NCBI GenBank assembly: GCA_918026815.1
Contig: CAKJVC010000071.1
Location: forward strand, 1-64,000
Length of the DNA stretch: 64,000 nt
Origin: Chalara sp. BL73
Lineage: Eukaryota > Ascomycota > Leotiomycetes > Helotiales
Direction of reading: 5' to 3'
Below, one piece after another: positions 33,201-41,767 of the stretch. Positions within the stretch are counted from its first letter, which is position 1. Each line of letters begins with the position of its first letter. The notes below the pieces were generated by a model. That model made no database searches. It was not told the origin of the DNA and saw nothing but the letters and a program-made list of their open reading frames with translations. The position numbers were made by a program, and so were the translations under genes.

Positions 33201-33857
33201 ACTCGTTAGTGTTACGTTCAGTCTACTTAGCACCTCGATTTATGTATACCTTGAGAAGTAAAGAAATCCATCAACCCAAAGTACGGGAGGTTATCAATCT
33301 GTATTTTCCTGATAAAGTCTTCTTGGATAGCTGACAGTGGTGTGGATACACAAATCCCTTCTGGAGCTTCTGGAGATGGTGCGTTTGGATCTGCAAGTTC
33401 TGTTAGTTGACACTGAATGCAATTTAAGACTTGAATACTCACGCAATGAGAAGATTAGATTCAAATCTGACAATGTGTTTCGCCCTTCTTCCTTCTTTAT
33501 TCTCTCCTTCGGGACCGCAAAACCATGTAAAGTGACCTGACTGTCTTTTCCTGAATTATTTCGTTTGCGCTTCTTGCGTAAGACATATTCCCACTCCTCA
33601 GATGTTAGATTCTTCCTGAACCCCCATTCCTTTAGTTTTCTCTCGTACTGGTTTTTGCTAGGTTTAGGTCAATCGATTTTTACAAGACAAATTCTTGAAG
33701 ATTTGGCCTACGACGCGATGAAGTTGTGTTCTTTTTCCATGCGCTCCATCAATTTTAGGAGGTTCGACCCAAAGTACAGTTCACAGAGCACATGTTTTTG
33801 AGCATTCCACTCCTCCTCTGTTGGAGCTATTGTAGCTGTTTTTCTCTTTGTGGCCAT
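30296..33857 (-). CDS. Clr5-domain ankyrin-repeat protein, 1135 aa
   Basis: Four exons (33857-33712, 33657-33443, 33399-33250, 33192-30296) with introns of 54, 43 and 57 nt join to exactly 1136 codons. Residues about 12-70 form a Clr5 domain (EEEWNAQKHVLCELYFGS, KNQYERKLKEWGFRKNL), a fungal N-terminal, possibly DNA-binding module. A linker region follows, then about 22 ankyrin units at residues about 350-1100. Roughly 18 of them are close copies of LAAGADVNAAAAxYxGRT + ALQAAAENGNVELVQVL (35 residues); the two at each end are degenerate. Clr5-ankyrin proteins are common in ascomycetes; some relate to secondary metabolism or silencing, most have no known role. The gene is open throughout, although it sits between RIP-mutated relics. 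Confidence 0.88.
30430..32560 (-). repeat. Array of about 20 105-bp ankyrin-coding repeats
   Basis: Unit length is constant at 105 bp. Differences between units cluster at the three codons after NAAA (DYD, YYI, GYS, SYD, GYC, SWN, GFT, YNF, SCN, SPN and so on) and at AEN(G/S/R)N, while the rest is almost invariant. This is the pattern of internally homogenised repeats with a few hypervariable, probably surface-exposed, sites. Confidence 0.85.
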
Positions 33858-34700
33858 GGCGCTTCGCTGGTAATATTAAAGTGTTGAGAGACACGTGTTC
33901 GATGCGAACACCGGATTCCGACACGAGATATAGATGCAATAGATGAAAGCGTGAGGATATTGGGATGTGGAAGATGTTTCTAGTTATTCCGAGGAGTTTT
34001 ATTGTCGCCGCGAGGTGCCAGCTCGTTTGCCCGTCATGGGCTATTTTGCAAGCGACAATCCTGCCAAGCACTTGTGCAGCGTATGAAGCCGACCAAGTGG
34101 CTCAACCAGGATCCATATTGCCAAAATCTTACAGGGGTATTGGCCCCAAAAATTCGGCAGCCGCCACCAGGCGCAGAAAATTGGAGATTATCACCTGGGA
34201 TGTTATTCGCCGCTGCCAAAACCTTACATAGTTCCAGCGAGTCATTGGCCAGTGGCACCCTGGCAGGTCAAACTCCAAAATCTTACTGGGATTTTATAAG
34301 GAGTCGTTTCACAAGATTAATCACCATGAATCAGGAGTGGCATTGGCGCCGGGCACGAATATTTTCTGATGGGTCAATTCCAAAATCTTAAGAGAGCTCA
34401 CCCCTTGACTTCCGAATCTTACGAGGTATTGCATTGATCGCGCTGCCGAATATTTTTCTGATATGCTCAGCTCAAAATCTTAAAAGGCTGGCTAGTTGGC
34501 AGTCATTCATAGCCCTGCGAATCCAAAACTTTACAAGGGGTTTCTCTATATATCTTTCAATCCGCATTCATTGAAACAATTTCCTTTACAATTTTTCACT
34601 GTGCATTTATACAACTTGATTTCCAAACTTACTATACTCTGCTCGTTTGAGGTAGATTAGACATCCGACCACATACTATCCCATCTTATCCCAAGCTATG
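33858..34700. repeat. Dispersed CCAAAATCTTAC-type motif, about seven copies
   Basis: Near 34123, 34212, 34275, 34380, 34425, 34478 and 34530 a motif CCAAAATCTTACAGGGG or close variant appears (CCAAAACCTTACATAG, CCGAATCTTACGAGG, CTCAAAATCTTAAAAGG). The two segments ending GAATATTTTTCTGAT/GAATATTTTCTGAT are also related. It looks like a decayed tandem repeat. The 129-codon frame at 34002 (+) is made of this repeat and is not called a gene. Confidence 0.5.
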
Positions 34701-34789
34701 CTGAACCTCTTCATGTTATTCATTGAAAGGCTTTCCAGAGCCACTACAATGGCCTGGAAGCAGACGAAAAGAGTTTTTAAGAATAAGGT

Positions 34790-35460
34790 TTGCAAATTAC
34801 AAACCGTTTCCACGTAGCCCAGGTGGTATGCTCACACTCTCAGCAACCTAGTGATCCTTTTCTGAAGACTATCAAGATCTTCTCCTCACACGTAGATGGC
34901 TACGTTGAGTCCAAGCTGAGACTCGATACCGGATGCGAAGTCCACAACCTCATCACACTCCAAGCCGTCCACCGGCTCCATTTGTCTGACGAAATGACCA
35001 TCTATAATGAATCTATTTGCACCTGTCTCAACGGCGAACAGCTTATATCAATGGGTACACTCGTTCTCCGCTGGAAAGGTAAACGCTTTCGCAAGATCTT
35101 CACCACTGTTTTCCACGTCATTAATGGTAATTCCCTTCCATGGGATGTCATTCTCGGTGCTGAAACTATACACGAGCATGGTATCCTGAAGTTTGCTGGA
35201 TTCGGAGGTGCTAGTCCTATCCTGCCGAGGAAGACAAAAGGTTTGAGGTCGGATCTTCCTTTATGCGTGTTATTGCTAACAGCTGCATCACAGAAAAGAA
35301 AGCACATACCACTGCACGGAAGCGAGAGCGCAATAAGAAGGCAGCTGCGAACGATGCCAAGGTTGATGCGGACATCAAGGCGAAGGAGGAGGCTGCTCGG
35401 CAAACTAGGTCCAATGCCGATGACTTCAGCTCAGGAAGTTCCGGAGTAAATCGTGGCTAG
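34790..35460 (+). pseudogene. Retropepsin-like aspartic protease relic
   Basis: The frame shows KLRLDTGCEVHNLITLQAV (DTG active-site motif of single-lobed retroviral-type proteases), LVLRWKGKRFRKIFTTVFHV and LPWDVILGAETIHEHGIL (the WDxILG motif). After PILP the frame must shift by one base to continue EEDKRFEVGSSFMRVIANS, then a charged Lys/Ala-rich tail ending SGSSGVNRG at 35460. No ATG precedes the first frame, so the 5' end is missing or spliced. It may be a gypsy-element remnant or a former domesticated protease. No reverse transcriptase is nearby. Confidence 0.65.
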
Positions 35461-35796
35461 GACGGCACAGAAAGGATTGCAGAGTCAAGAGCACAAAACC
35501 GCTGCGCACACTGCGCTTTAGTATTTGCTTTTAGATGGAACGCTATTGGGGGTAGCGACCCCGTTTTGTACGGGATCGTCTCCAGTATATCTCCACTATG
35601 ACTTGTTTGAGCCAACAATACATTTATATTATGCACCATGATGTTAACACTTTGTTAATGTGGTGAAATCCCTGCGTGTCTTTCAATGTCTCATAGATTC
35701 TCGCATATTCCACACTACTTTAACCGTCACGTCTTTTATTTTCCTTATACCGATCTTATTAGCCTTCTAAAGTCATATATTAAGTGTTGGCAGAAC
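35461..35796. other. No gene recognised
   Basis: Nothing supported between the protease relic and the DUF6594 relic. Confidence 0.35.
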
Positions 35797-36147
35797 TCAT
35801 TCGTTATTGGTCGAAATGAACACCACCTGCATTGCTGCAAAACTATCATCAACTCTGTCAGCTACAATAAACTGTAACCAGCAAAGAAAGTACCCACGTT
35901 GAAGTAGCAATAAATGTCTCCCTCTTCGTAGCATTCGTAAAAAACGATAAGCAGGCCGCAAACAACGGTAAAAAGCGCCATAAGACCCAACCAAACATTC
36001 ATCGCAGCTACACAAATATAAAACCACAATGGCTAGTATCGGCAGTGAAGAAGCAATAATGGTAGTTACGATAAGAGTTCCTTGGATTAGGATGGACAAG
36101 AACGCGAAGGGCTGATAGGATGTTTCTGGAATTAGTCATCCACTCGC
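35797..36147 (-). pseudogene. DUF6594-type membrane domain fragment
   Basis: On the minus strand one frame gives FLSILIQGTLIVTTIIASSL and PILAIVVLYL, a second gives WLGLMALFTVVCGLLIVF, and the end of the first reads SFAAMQVVFISTNNE before a stop. Order and sequence match the C-terminal two- to three-helix region of fungal DUF6594 proteins, which usually end with FAAxxAFAAVQVVFIS. It needs frame changes, has no N-terminal part, and is cut at 36147 by a family-D LTR. Confidence 0.6.
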
Positions 36148-36505
36148 TGTAACAGCCAGAGCCGGTTAGAAACGGATAGGAGCTGAAGGGCCGCAAGCGG
36201 CATGCTCCACCCCCTGAGCAGCCATAGGCATACAGCTACAGCAGCCATAGGCATACAGCTACAGCAGCCACAGGCATACAGCTACAGCAGGCATACAGCT
36301 ACAGCAGCTACAGGCTGACAGCTACAGCACAGCTGGAAGGATATAAGGAACAGCTAGAGCTTCCTGGGGAAAGGCAAGCTTGAGTTTATCTGCTAGACGG
36401 ACGAGCATACTTTTGATATCAATACATCACTATTTCTATTTCTATTGCAGTCACGTGTCGTACCTGTTATATTGCAATCCCTCCTGTTGCCCTCTATTTG
36501 TTACA
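36148..36505 (+). repeat. LTR family D, copy 3 (358 bp)
   Basis: TGTAACAGCCAGAGCCGG ... CTCTATTTGTTACA. It has the largest minisatellite in the family (CAGCCATAGGCATACAGCTA units repeated several times). Flanks CTCGC and TCGGC do not match. Confidence 0.85.
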
Positions 36506-36611
36506 TCGGCTGTAGAGCTTTTTCTAAGCTTTTACTCAAAAAAGTAAAAGTGATTTAATGCAAAAGATGCTTTTTATGGCACAACGAACGCTTTTGCGCC
36601 CGCCTTCTCCG
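36506..36611 (+). mobile_element. LINE ORF1 fragment (zinc-knuckle region)
   Basis: The sequence matches the minus strand near 58680-58800 of the large LINE (ATGCAAAAGATGCTTTTTAT ..., GCACAACGAACGCTTTTGCG). It starts at the end of the family-D LTR and stops at the family-B LTR. Confidence 0.75.
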
Positions 36612-36785
36612 TGTCACGGCACGAGCTGTGGATCTACAGATACAGAGGGCAGCTGTGGTACTATACGAGAATCTATAGCTGAGGAAGGAAAAGGGAGCTC
36701 GAGGAGAGCAAGCTATATATACACGAGGAGCTCGGGGAGCTCGCCTAATATGGATCACGTGTGCTTGGGAGCACGCGACGTGACA
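36612..36785 (-). repeat. LTR family B copy (174 bp) inside a LINE
   Basis: TGTCACGGCACGAGC ... GCGACGTGACA. Flanks are both LINE sequence but from distant parts (ORF1 on the left, 3' end on the right), so about 3 kb of LINE is missing at this point. Confidence 0.85.
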
Positions 36786-37322
36786 AATTGCACGCCGGAA
36801 ATCAACAAACCCTTTGCTTTCGCGCCACTCTTTTCAAGACTTGTCAAAGCTTTTTAGCACTCCTGAAAAAGCCGAAACGCTCGCTTAATAGTAGAAAGAA
36901 ACCCGCTTTTTCGAGGAACTCTCTTTGTTATACTTACCCAGCTCTGAATAAGCTTCACCTTTTCACACTATTTCTTTTCACAACTGTATTAATACACAAA
37001 TAATAGACTGCAGCGTAGGCCACGAAGCGTAGGAGGGCAGCGCAAATGCGGAAGGCGCCTGTACACTTCAGATTGTTTTTGTATTGTACTTAGATTCTCT
37101 ATCCCACCGTCACTCCATGCCAGTAGTTAGGGTACAACGCTAGTATCTGTATATACCAAGAGTCAGTAGACCACACACTACTAGAGGCACCTTTTCTAGC
37201 GTCTTTTCTTCGACTACGGAGCTTAGGGGGCCATGTAGCACCTGCTTAGCTCCCGCAAAGCACTTGCATCGTCCCCCCCGCCAAGACGTAAAATAGAACA
37301 AACAAACAAACAAACAAAACAG
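36786..37322 (+). mobile_element. LINE 3' end with AAAC-type tail
   Basis: The segment matches the minus strand of 55197-55740 (GCACGCCGGAAATCAACAAA at one end; CCCGCCAAGACGTAAAATAGA then (ACAA)n at the other). Same orientation as the ORF1 fragment on the other side of the LTR. Confidence 0.8.
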
Positions 37323-37482
37323 CTACACCTTTCCTCCTTAGTTTAGTATTCTCGTATTGAAGCACCTATATTACGCCCCATCAGGCTCATAGGATTGTGA
37401 TCGTGACAGTTTCTATGACATTGCAGTCACGTGTTCTTACCTGTTATATTGCAATCCCTCCTGTTGCCCTGTATTTGTTACA
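37323..37482. repeat. Partial family-E and family-D LTRs back to back
   Basis: 37323-37406 is an inverted end of family E (finishing ATCGTGACA). 37407-37482 is the 3' part of family D (ATTGCAGTCACGTGTTCTTA ... ATTTGTTACA). Neither is complete. Confidence 0.7.
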
Positions 37483-37564
37483 TTCAAGCCTGTAGCTGCT
37501 GTAGCTTCAGGCTTGTAGTCGCTGTAGCTGCAGGCCTGCAGCTAGCCATCCAAAGTTAAAATGG

Positions 37565-37627
37565 CGATGCCCCACTTATTCCTACACCCGGTGTATACCC
37601 CACTTTTTCCTCCACCGGGTGTATTTT
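37565..37627. repeat. 28-bp imperfect direct repeat, two copies
   Basis: CCCCACTTATTCCTACACCC and GGTGTATA, then CCCCACTTTTTCCTCCACCG and GGTGTATT. Upstream of the Ser/Thr-rich gene; possibly regulatory, but no evidence. Confidence 0.7.
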
Positions 37628-37788
37628 AATCACTTGCCTAAGTGTAGCCTTACCCACCTGAAAGCCCAAACATTACGTAAGCAGACGAATATGAGACGTC
37701 TCGGACCAAGCTGGACCCTTATTCAACTTTCTCAATGCGTTCCCTCACCACTAAATTAACTCTCTGCAAAATCCGCGACTGATGTTAG

Positions 37789-38559
37789 ATGGCATCTTTT
37801 CCGAGCTCGTGGATAATTGATGTAGGAGAGCCCACCAAGGTTCTACCTTCCCAGACCCTCCCTTCTCGAGCTGTTGCAGCAGCATCCTCTTCGAAGTCGC
37901 ACCCACCCAACCGCAGAGATCCATCACTCGATATTGGCAGCTCATCGACATCTTTCCACCCTCGAATTACTTCTACCTCTGTGTCTGAAGTTCCTCGCGG
38001 CCCACTGATCTCCAAGTCGAAAGAGGCGTCCAAAAAACCGAATCATTCCTCGTACCCGACCTCCTTTCCCACCGAGTGGCTCCTCACTACACCGACCGCA
38101 GCAAGCTCGAATCCTAAATCCACATACCAGAATATTCCTCGAGGCACACAGTCTCAGACCTCATTTTCGTCTTACATCTCTGTCCCGACTACCAGCGCCT
38201 CGATAGCATCCACTCCCACAATCTCCCAGTCAGCGGCTCAGAGGCTGCTTCCTACACCGACAAAATATGCGAAGGTAGACAATACTATGAGAGATAGTAA
38301 GAAAGAATATGCGCTACATGAGCAATTAAAGAAGAGCCCAGTGGCAACAGCAGTGAAGGATAAGCAGGAAGAAATGAGCAAGTGGCTTCAAGCGGTTGAA
38401 CAAACAGGTCATAGGCTGCAAGGCCATAATGAAGCTGGAGATCGTGATGATTTATCTGAGTACTCAGGTCTTGGAGATGCTCCCCATAATGCTCTGGACG
38501 TCTCTGATGATTACTCCATGTACACAGAGTCAGCGTACCATTCTAACACACGGGGATGA
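37789..38559 (+). CDS. Ser/Thr/Pro-rich protein of unknown function, 256 aa
   Basis: A single open frame from MASFPSSWIIDVGEP to a TGA at 38557. The first two thirds are low-complexity and rich in Ser, Thr and Pro, so probably disordered; residues about 170-205 (MRDSKKEYALHEQLKKSPVA, EEMSKWLQAVE) look helical, and the end is acidic. No signal peptide or known domain. It converges on the vWA-like gene with only about 200 nt between stops. Codon use and lack of stops support a real gene, but no family supports it. Confidence 0.5.
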   Translation: MASFPSSWIIDVGEPTKVLPSQTLPSRAVAAASSSKSHPPNRRDPSLDIGSSSTSFHPRITSTSVSEVPRGPLISKSKEASKKPNHSSYPTSFPTEWLLTTPTAASSNPKSTYQNIPRGTQSQTSFSSYISVPTTSASIASTPTISQSAAQRLLPTPTKYAKVDNTMRDSKKEYALHEQLKKSPVATAVKDKQEEMSKWLQAVEQTGHRLQGHNEAGDRDDLSEYSGLGDAPHNALDVSDDYSMYTESAYHSNTRG

Positions 38560-38766
38560 TTCCTTTAGATCTCAATCACAGAGTGTCACATACGTTAAAC
38601 GGCAGCTAAATGGATATATTGAACTAAAGCGGGGTTTCATATTCTCGATGCTTGATACACTAATAAACACAACACAATCAAAGAAGCTTTTGCACCCTCC
38701 TCCCTTGCAGTCTTCTGTCAGGCTGGTGACTTCATTCTAAATAAGAGATCCCTTTGACAACACTTA

Positions 38767-41163
38767 TCACAACTGAGAAATCATATCTGACGCGAGTCCA
38801 GGACTTATGGCTAATGGAGTGAGGATGACCTTCTTCATCGCTGCATTGACTTTCAATGCGTTGAAGCAAGCCATTGCTGTGGGATAAGCCATGCCGTATC
38901 GCAGCAAGTGATGCAAGAACACTGCTAGGGCTGGACCGCTTTGAGCCTCTATGCTGTCGAATTCTGGTTGGCTTCTCAGAACTTCCAGACTTTCTTGATC
39001 CAGCAGATCATAAGATGTAAGCTCTGATATGGCTATGCTTGGTCTTCCATCCCGGTTCACGCTGCCTGATGCTTCTCCAGTGTTGTGACTGTCATTGATA
39101 CCCAGGATCTGATCGACCGGCAGGTCAAGAGACCATGACATTCTCTTTGTAATGTATTGCTCCATGACGTGGAACAAAACACGCTGGAAGAGCAAGTTCT
39201 TAACTTGCTCTGGCTGGAGATATAATAGAGACATCAGCCGCAACAGGACTATGAAACCTGGAATGGGGTACCGCAGGAGGAGCAAGTCGACATTTTCGAT
39301 ATTCCCGGGATTTGCAAAGTGGACCGAAGTAAGTATTGTACTCAACGTCGTCCGTGTCGAATCCTTGGAATTTGCAAATGCGGGACTGAGTGCAGAGGGA
39401 ACTTCCGTGATTGAGCTCAGACTACGGAGAGCCCATTGAGCGCATTCGCGGAAGCGCTTCCTGTCGATTGGTGAAGCGTCTCGTGCTTCATTCTGCACCA
39501 TTTTCTTGTCGATCACGGCGATGCAAATGGCGAGCAAGTCTGAAATGTCGAACCGCCCCCTCACTGCCTGGTCAAACTCCTCAAGCCAGGCTGCTTGATT
39601 GTCTTTCACGCAGACTAGACACAGCGCGCCAACAATTGTGTCCGAATAGGGGCATGTTCCCGCGCGCTGGACGTAAAGCGCACAGGCATCGCAACAAACG
39701 AAGAAGGACAACAAGTCCACTTCAGCGAAGTTTCCCATGGCCAAAGGGAATGCTATCTTCGCATAGGATCCCTCCCGCGGGAAGTTCTGTGTTGCGACTT
39801 TCGGCGGCGACTTCAAAAGCAAGGTGAGGGGCGAAGTTGAATGGCAAAGCATACAGCTGCCTTTGAGCTCGGTTACTGGCTTTCGTCGACGAAATCCGGG
39901 GATACAAACTGGATCAATGCCCTCAATTTCGTTTCGCTCGCTCTCTAGCCGTTGTTCCTCATCGTCAGGTTCATTAAATTGCTGGGCCATATGTCTAGCG
40001 TACGACCAGTGGTCCGACGCCTTTTCTTGGTTCATCAAAATCCCGTTCCGCCTTCGCTGGTTTCCCCATCGCACTGGGAGCTCTACCTCCCTTTCCGATT
40101 TGACGACCCTGAAGAACCCGCGCAAGTTTTTTTCGTGTGCTTCCTTGACTCTGGTTCGTAATCCTTCTAGCTCAGCTTCAGAGGCCCCACCCTTTATCGC
40201 ATCGAGAAGACAGTCGACCGCCTTTTGAGCCTCGCCGTTTATGTCTTTGGGATGCCTCGTTCTCTCGGGAAGTGGCTTTTGTTGTGCTTGGAGCCATGCT
40301 TCTACGTCTTTCCCAGTTCCTCGAGTCATGGATGCTAGAACGATGCTTTTGAGATCGTCGTCGTTCTTAATAATTTGTTCGACGGTTTTTGGGTCCGATT
40401 TGCCAGCGAGAACGTCAGACAGTTTGACTACCAATCCCCCTTGGAGCTGCAGCTCATCGGGTTGCAACTCGCGAGTCTCAGCGAGTTCGATTCGTGAAAT
40501 ATCGCTGTATGATATTCTCGGCAACTCACTCCAAGCACTATATTTGGTTATTACCGGTTGTTCTTCTCCATGGCTCAGATTTGGCAGTAGCGATTGAAAC
40601 CTTCCCTTTGCTTGCATAACTCTGACATGCGCGGTTGGAATATCGTGGAACAAAAACAAACAATCAGGCACCACTGCGAATGCAGCAATGCCAACAGAGA
40701 TATTGCAGGTAGCTGGCCTCCCACGGCTGGCATCATCGAAGACGATAATGACGCAGGGCTTATTGTGTAGTCCCACTTCTGCAGTTTTCATGGCGAACTT
40801 TTCAACCAGAGTGTCATATATCTGCCCGTCTGTCAAGAGGAACCATATGCCGGACTGCTTCAGTGTGTTGAGGCAATCTTCGGATTCGTAGAGGACTGAA
40901 GGATCCGTGCTTCCGCTTCCTGATAGTCGCATCATTGCATCCGCATTCTCGGGCAATTGAATCGGATCAAGAGCTTCCCCACACCAAGGCAGGAGACGAA
41001 TAGGAGCTTTGTTTGTGGGTAGGCGGAGTTTGCAGAGAGCCTGAACAACCTGCACTTCGGTTCTCAGTGTCTTGCCATATGTGCTTCCAGACTTGTCGAG
41101 AGCGATGCTCATAGGCAGCGAACCGACGGTTCGGTGGGAAGCTTTGCTTGAAGATGATGCCAT
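38767..41163 (-). CDS. vWA-like protein with Cys-rich module, 798 aa, unknown function
   Basis: One intronless frame starting MASSSSKASHRTVGSLPMSI. Residues 20-160 look like a von Willebrand A fold with metal-ion site: DKSGS (D23-S25-S27), a Thr/Ser-rich loop SGSGSTDPS (81-89) and LLTDG (T111-D112) after a hydrophobic strand; VIIVFDD follows. Acidic and charged linker segments follow. A middle module has Cys pairs (GSCMLCHS, FVCCDAC, GTCPYSD, ALCLVCV) that could bind zinc. The C-terminal ~250 residues are helical with hydrophobic stretches (VDLLLLRYPIPGFIVLLRLM). No family name comes to mind for the whole architecture. vWA domains usually hold metal-dependent protein complexes together. No repeat, frameshift or RIP damage is evident. 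Confidence 0.75.
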   Translation of the reverse strand: MASSSSKASHRTVGSLPMSIALDKSGSTYGKTLRTEVQVVQALCKLRLPTNKAPIRLLPWCGEALDPIQLPENADAMMRLSGSGSTDPSVLYESEDCLNTLKQSGIWFLLTDGQIYDTLVEKFAMKTAEVGLHNKPCVIIVFDDASRGRPATCNISVGIAAFAVVPDCLFLFHDIPTAHVRVMQAKGRFQSLLPNLSHGEEQPVITKYSAWSELPRISYSDISRIELAETRELQPDELQLQGGLVVKLSDVLAGKSDPKTVEQIIKNDDDLKSIVLASMTRGTGKDVEAWLQAQQKPLPERTRHPKDINGEAQKAVDCLLDAIKGGASEAELEGLRTRVKEAHEKNLRGFFRVVKSEREVELPVRWGNQRRRNGILMNQEKASDHWSYARHMAQQFNEPDDEEQRLESERNEIEGIDPVCIPGFRRRKPVTELKGSCMLCHSTSPLTLLLKSPPKVATQNFPREGSYAKIAFPLAMGNFAEVDLLSFFVCCDACALYVQRAGTCPYSDTIVGALCLVCVKDNQAAWLEEFDQAVRGRFDISDLLAICIAVIDKKMVQNEARDASPIDRKRFRECAQWALRSLSSITEVPSALSPAFANSKDSTRTTLSTILTSVHFANPGNIENVDLLLLRYPIPGFIVLLRLMSLLYLQPEQVKNLLFQRVLFHVMEQYITKRMSWSLDLPVDQILGINDSHNTGEASGSVNRDGRPSIAISELTSYDLLDQESLEVLRSQPEFDSIEAQSGPALAVFLHHLLRYGMAYPTAMACFNALKVNAAMKKVILTPLAISPGLASDMISQL

Positions 41164-41767
41164 GGTTGGGCAATTCTAGGATAGTCCAACCCTTGTTGGT
41201 TATTGAAATGAAGATGAAGTTGGTCTACTCGATCGAGTGTTCTGAGGACCGGTACGGAATAAAACCGACGTGAGATGGGAATGATCTTGATCAAGAGGTT
41301 GGTTCCATGGATAGTTCCCCTCCAGTCGGGCGTTAGGCGGAATCGGTGGCGCAAGGGAGCCTTGCCCTACCTCACCGTAAATCCAGTGACTCTCTTAGGT
41401 TTGCCATTCAGCCGTCCTGACGAGACATGATGTCCAATTAAATTAATCCCACCGCGCCCGCGTTACACTGCTGTTAAAATTTTTACATGGCGGCCCATGA
41501 GGCACTATGGCTCGCACTGCGCAGGCAGTCATACTGACAGCCTCGCGTCCTTATTCTCTTCCGACGTTTGCCAGGAACACGACCACGACCATCAGTAAAG
41601 GTCCAATTGCTATTCATGCACCAAGTACTGAACTTTGGTAACCTGCAGCCTCAATTGTAAAAGTGGTTACCGGACGCCACATTGGGGCAAGGCCACGACG
41701 ACCATGAGTCCGAAACACTCCGCGGACAATTTGTATCTTATTCCTACCCTGGTAGTTAAGCGCTAAC
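41164..41767. other. Divergent upstream region of the vWA-like and CorA-like genes
   Basis: The two genes point away from this stretch. The first CorA exon may begin inside it: an ATG near 41704 opens KHSADNLYLIPTL before a possible donor, but the frame does not join cleanly. Nothing else is recognised. Confidence 0.4.

Noticed and set aside
19174..33857. Secondary-metabolite gene cluster
   Set aside because: No PKS, NRPS, terpene synthase or P450 sequence is present despite the Clr5 gene.
34002..34391. 129-codon plus-strand frame
   Set aside because: It consists largely of the decayed CCAAAATCTTAC repeat and shows no family motif.
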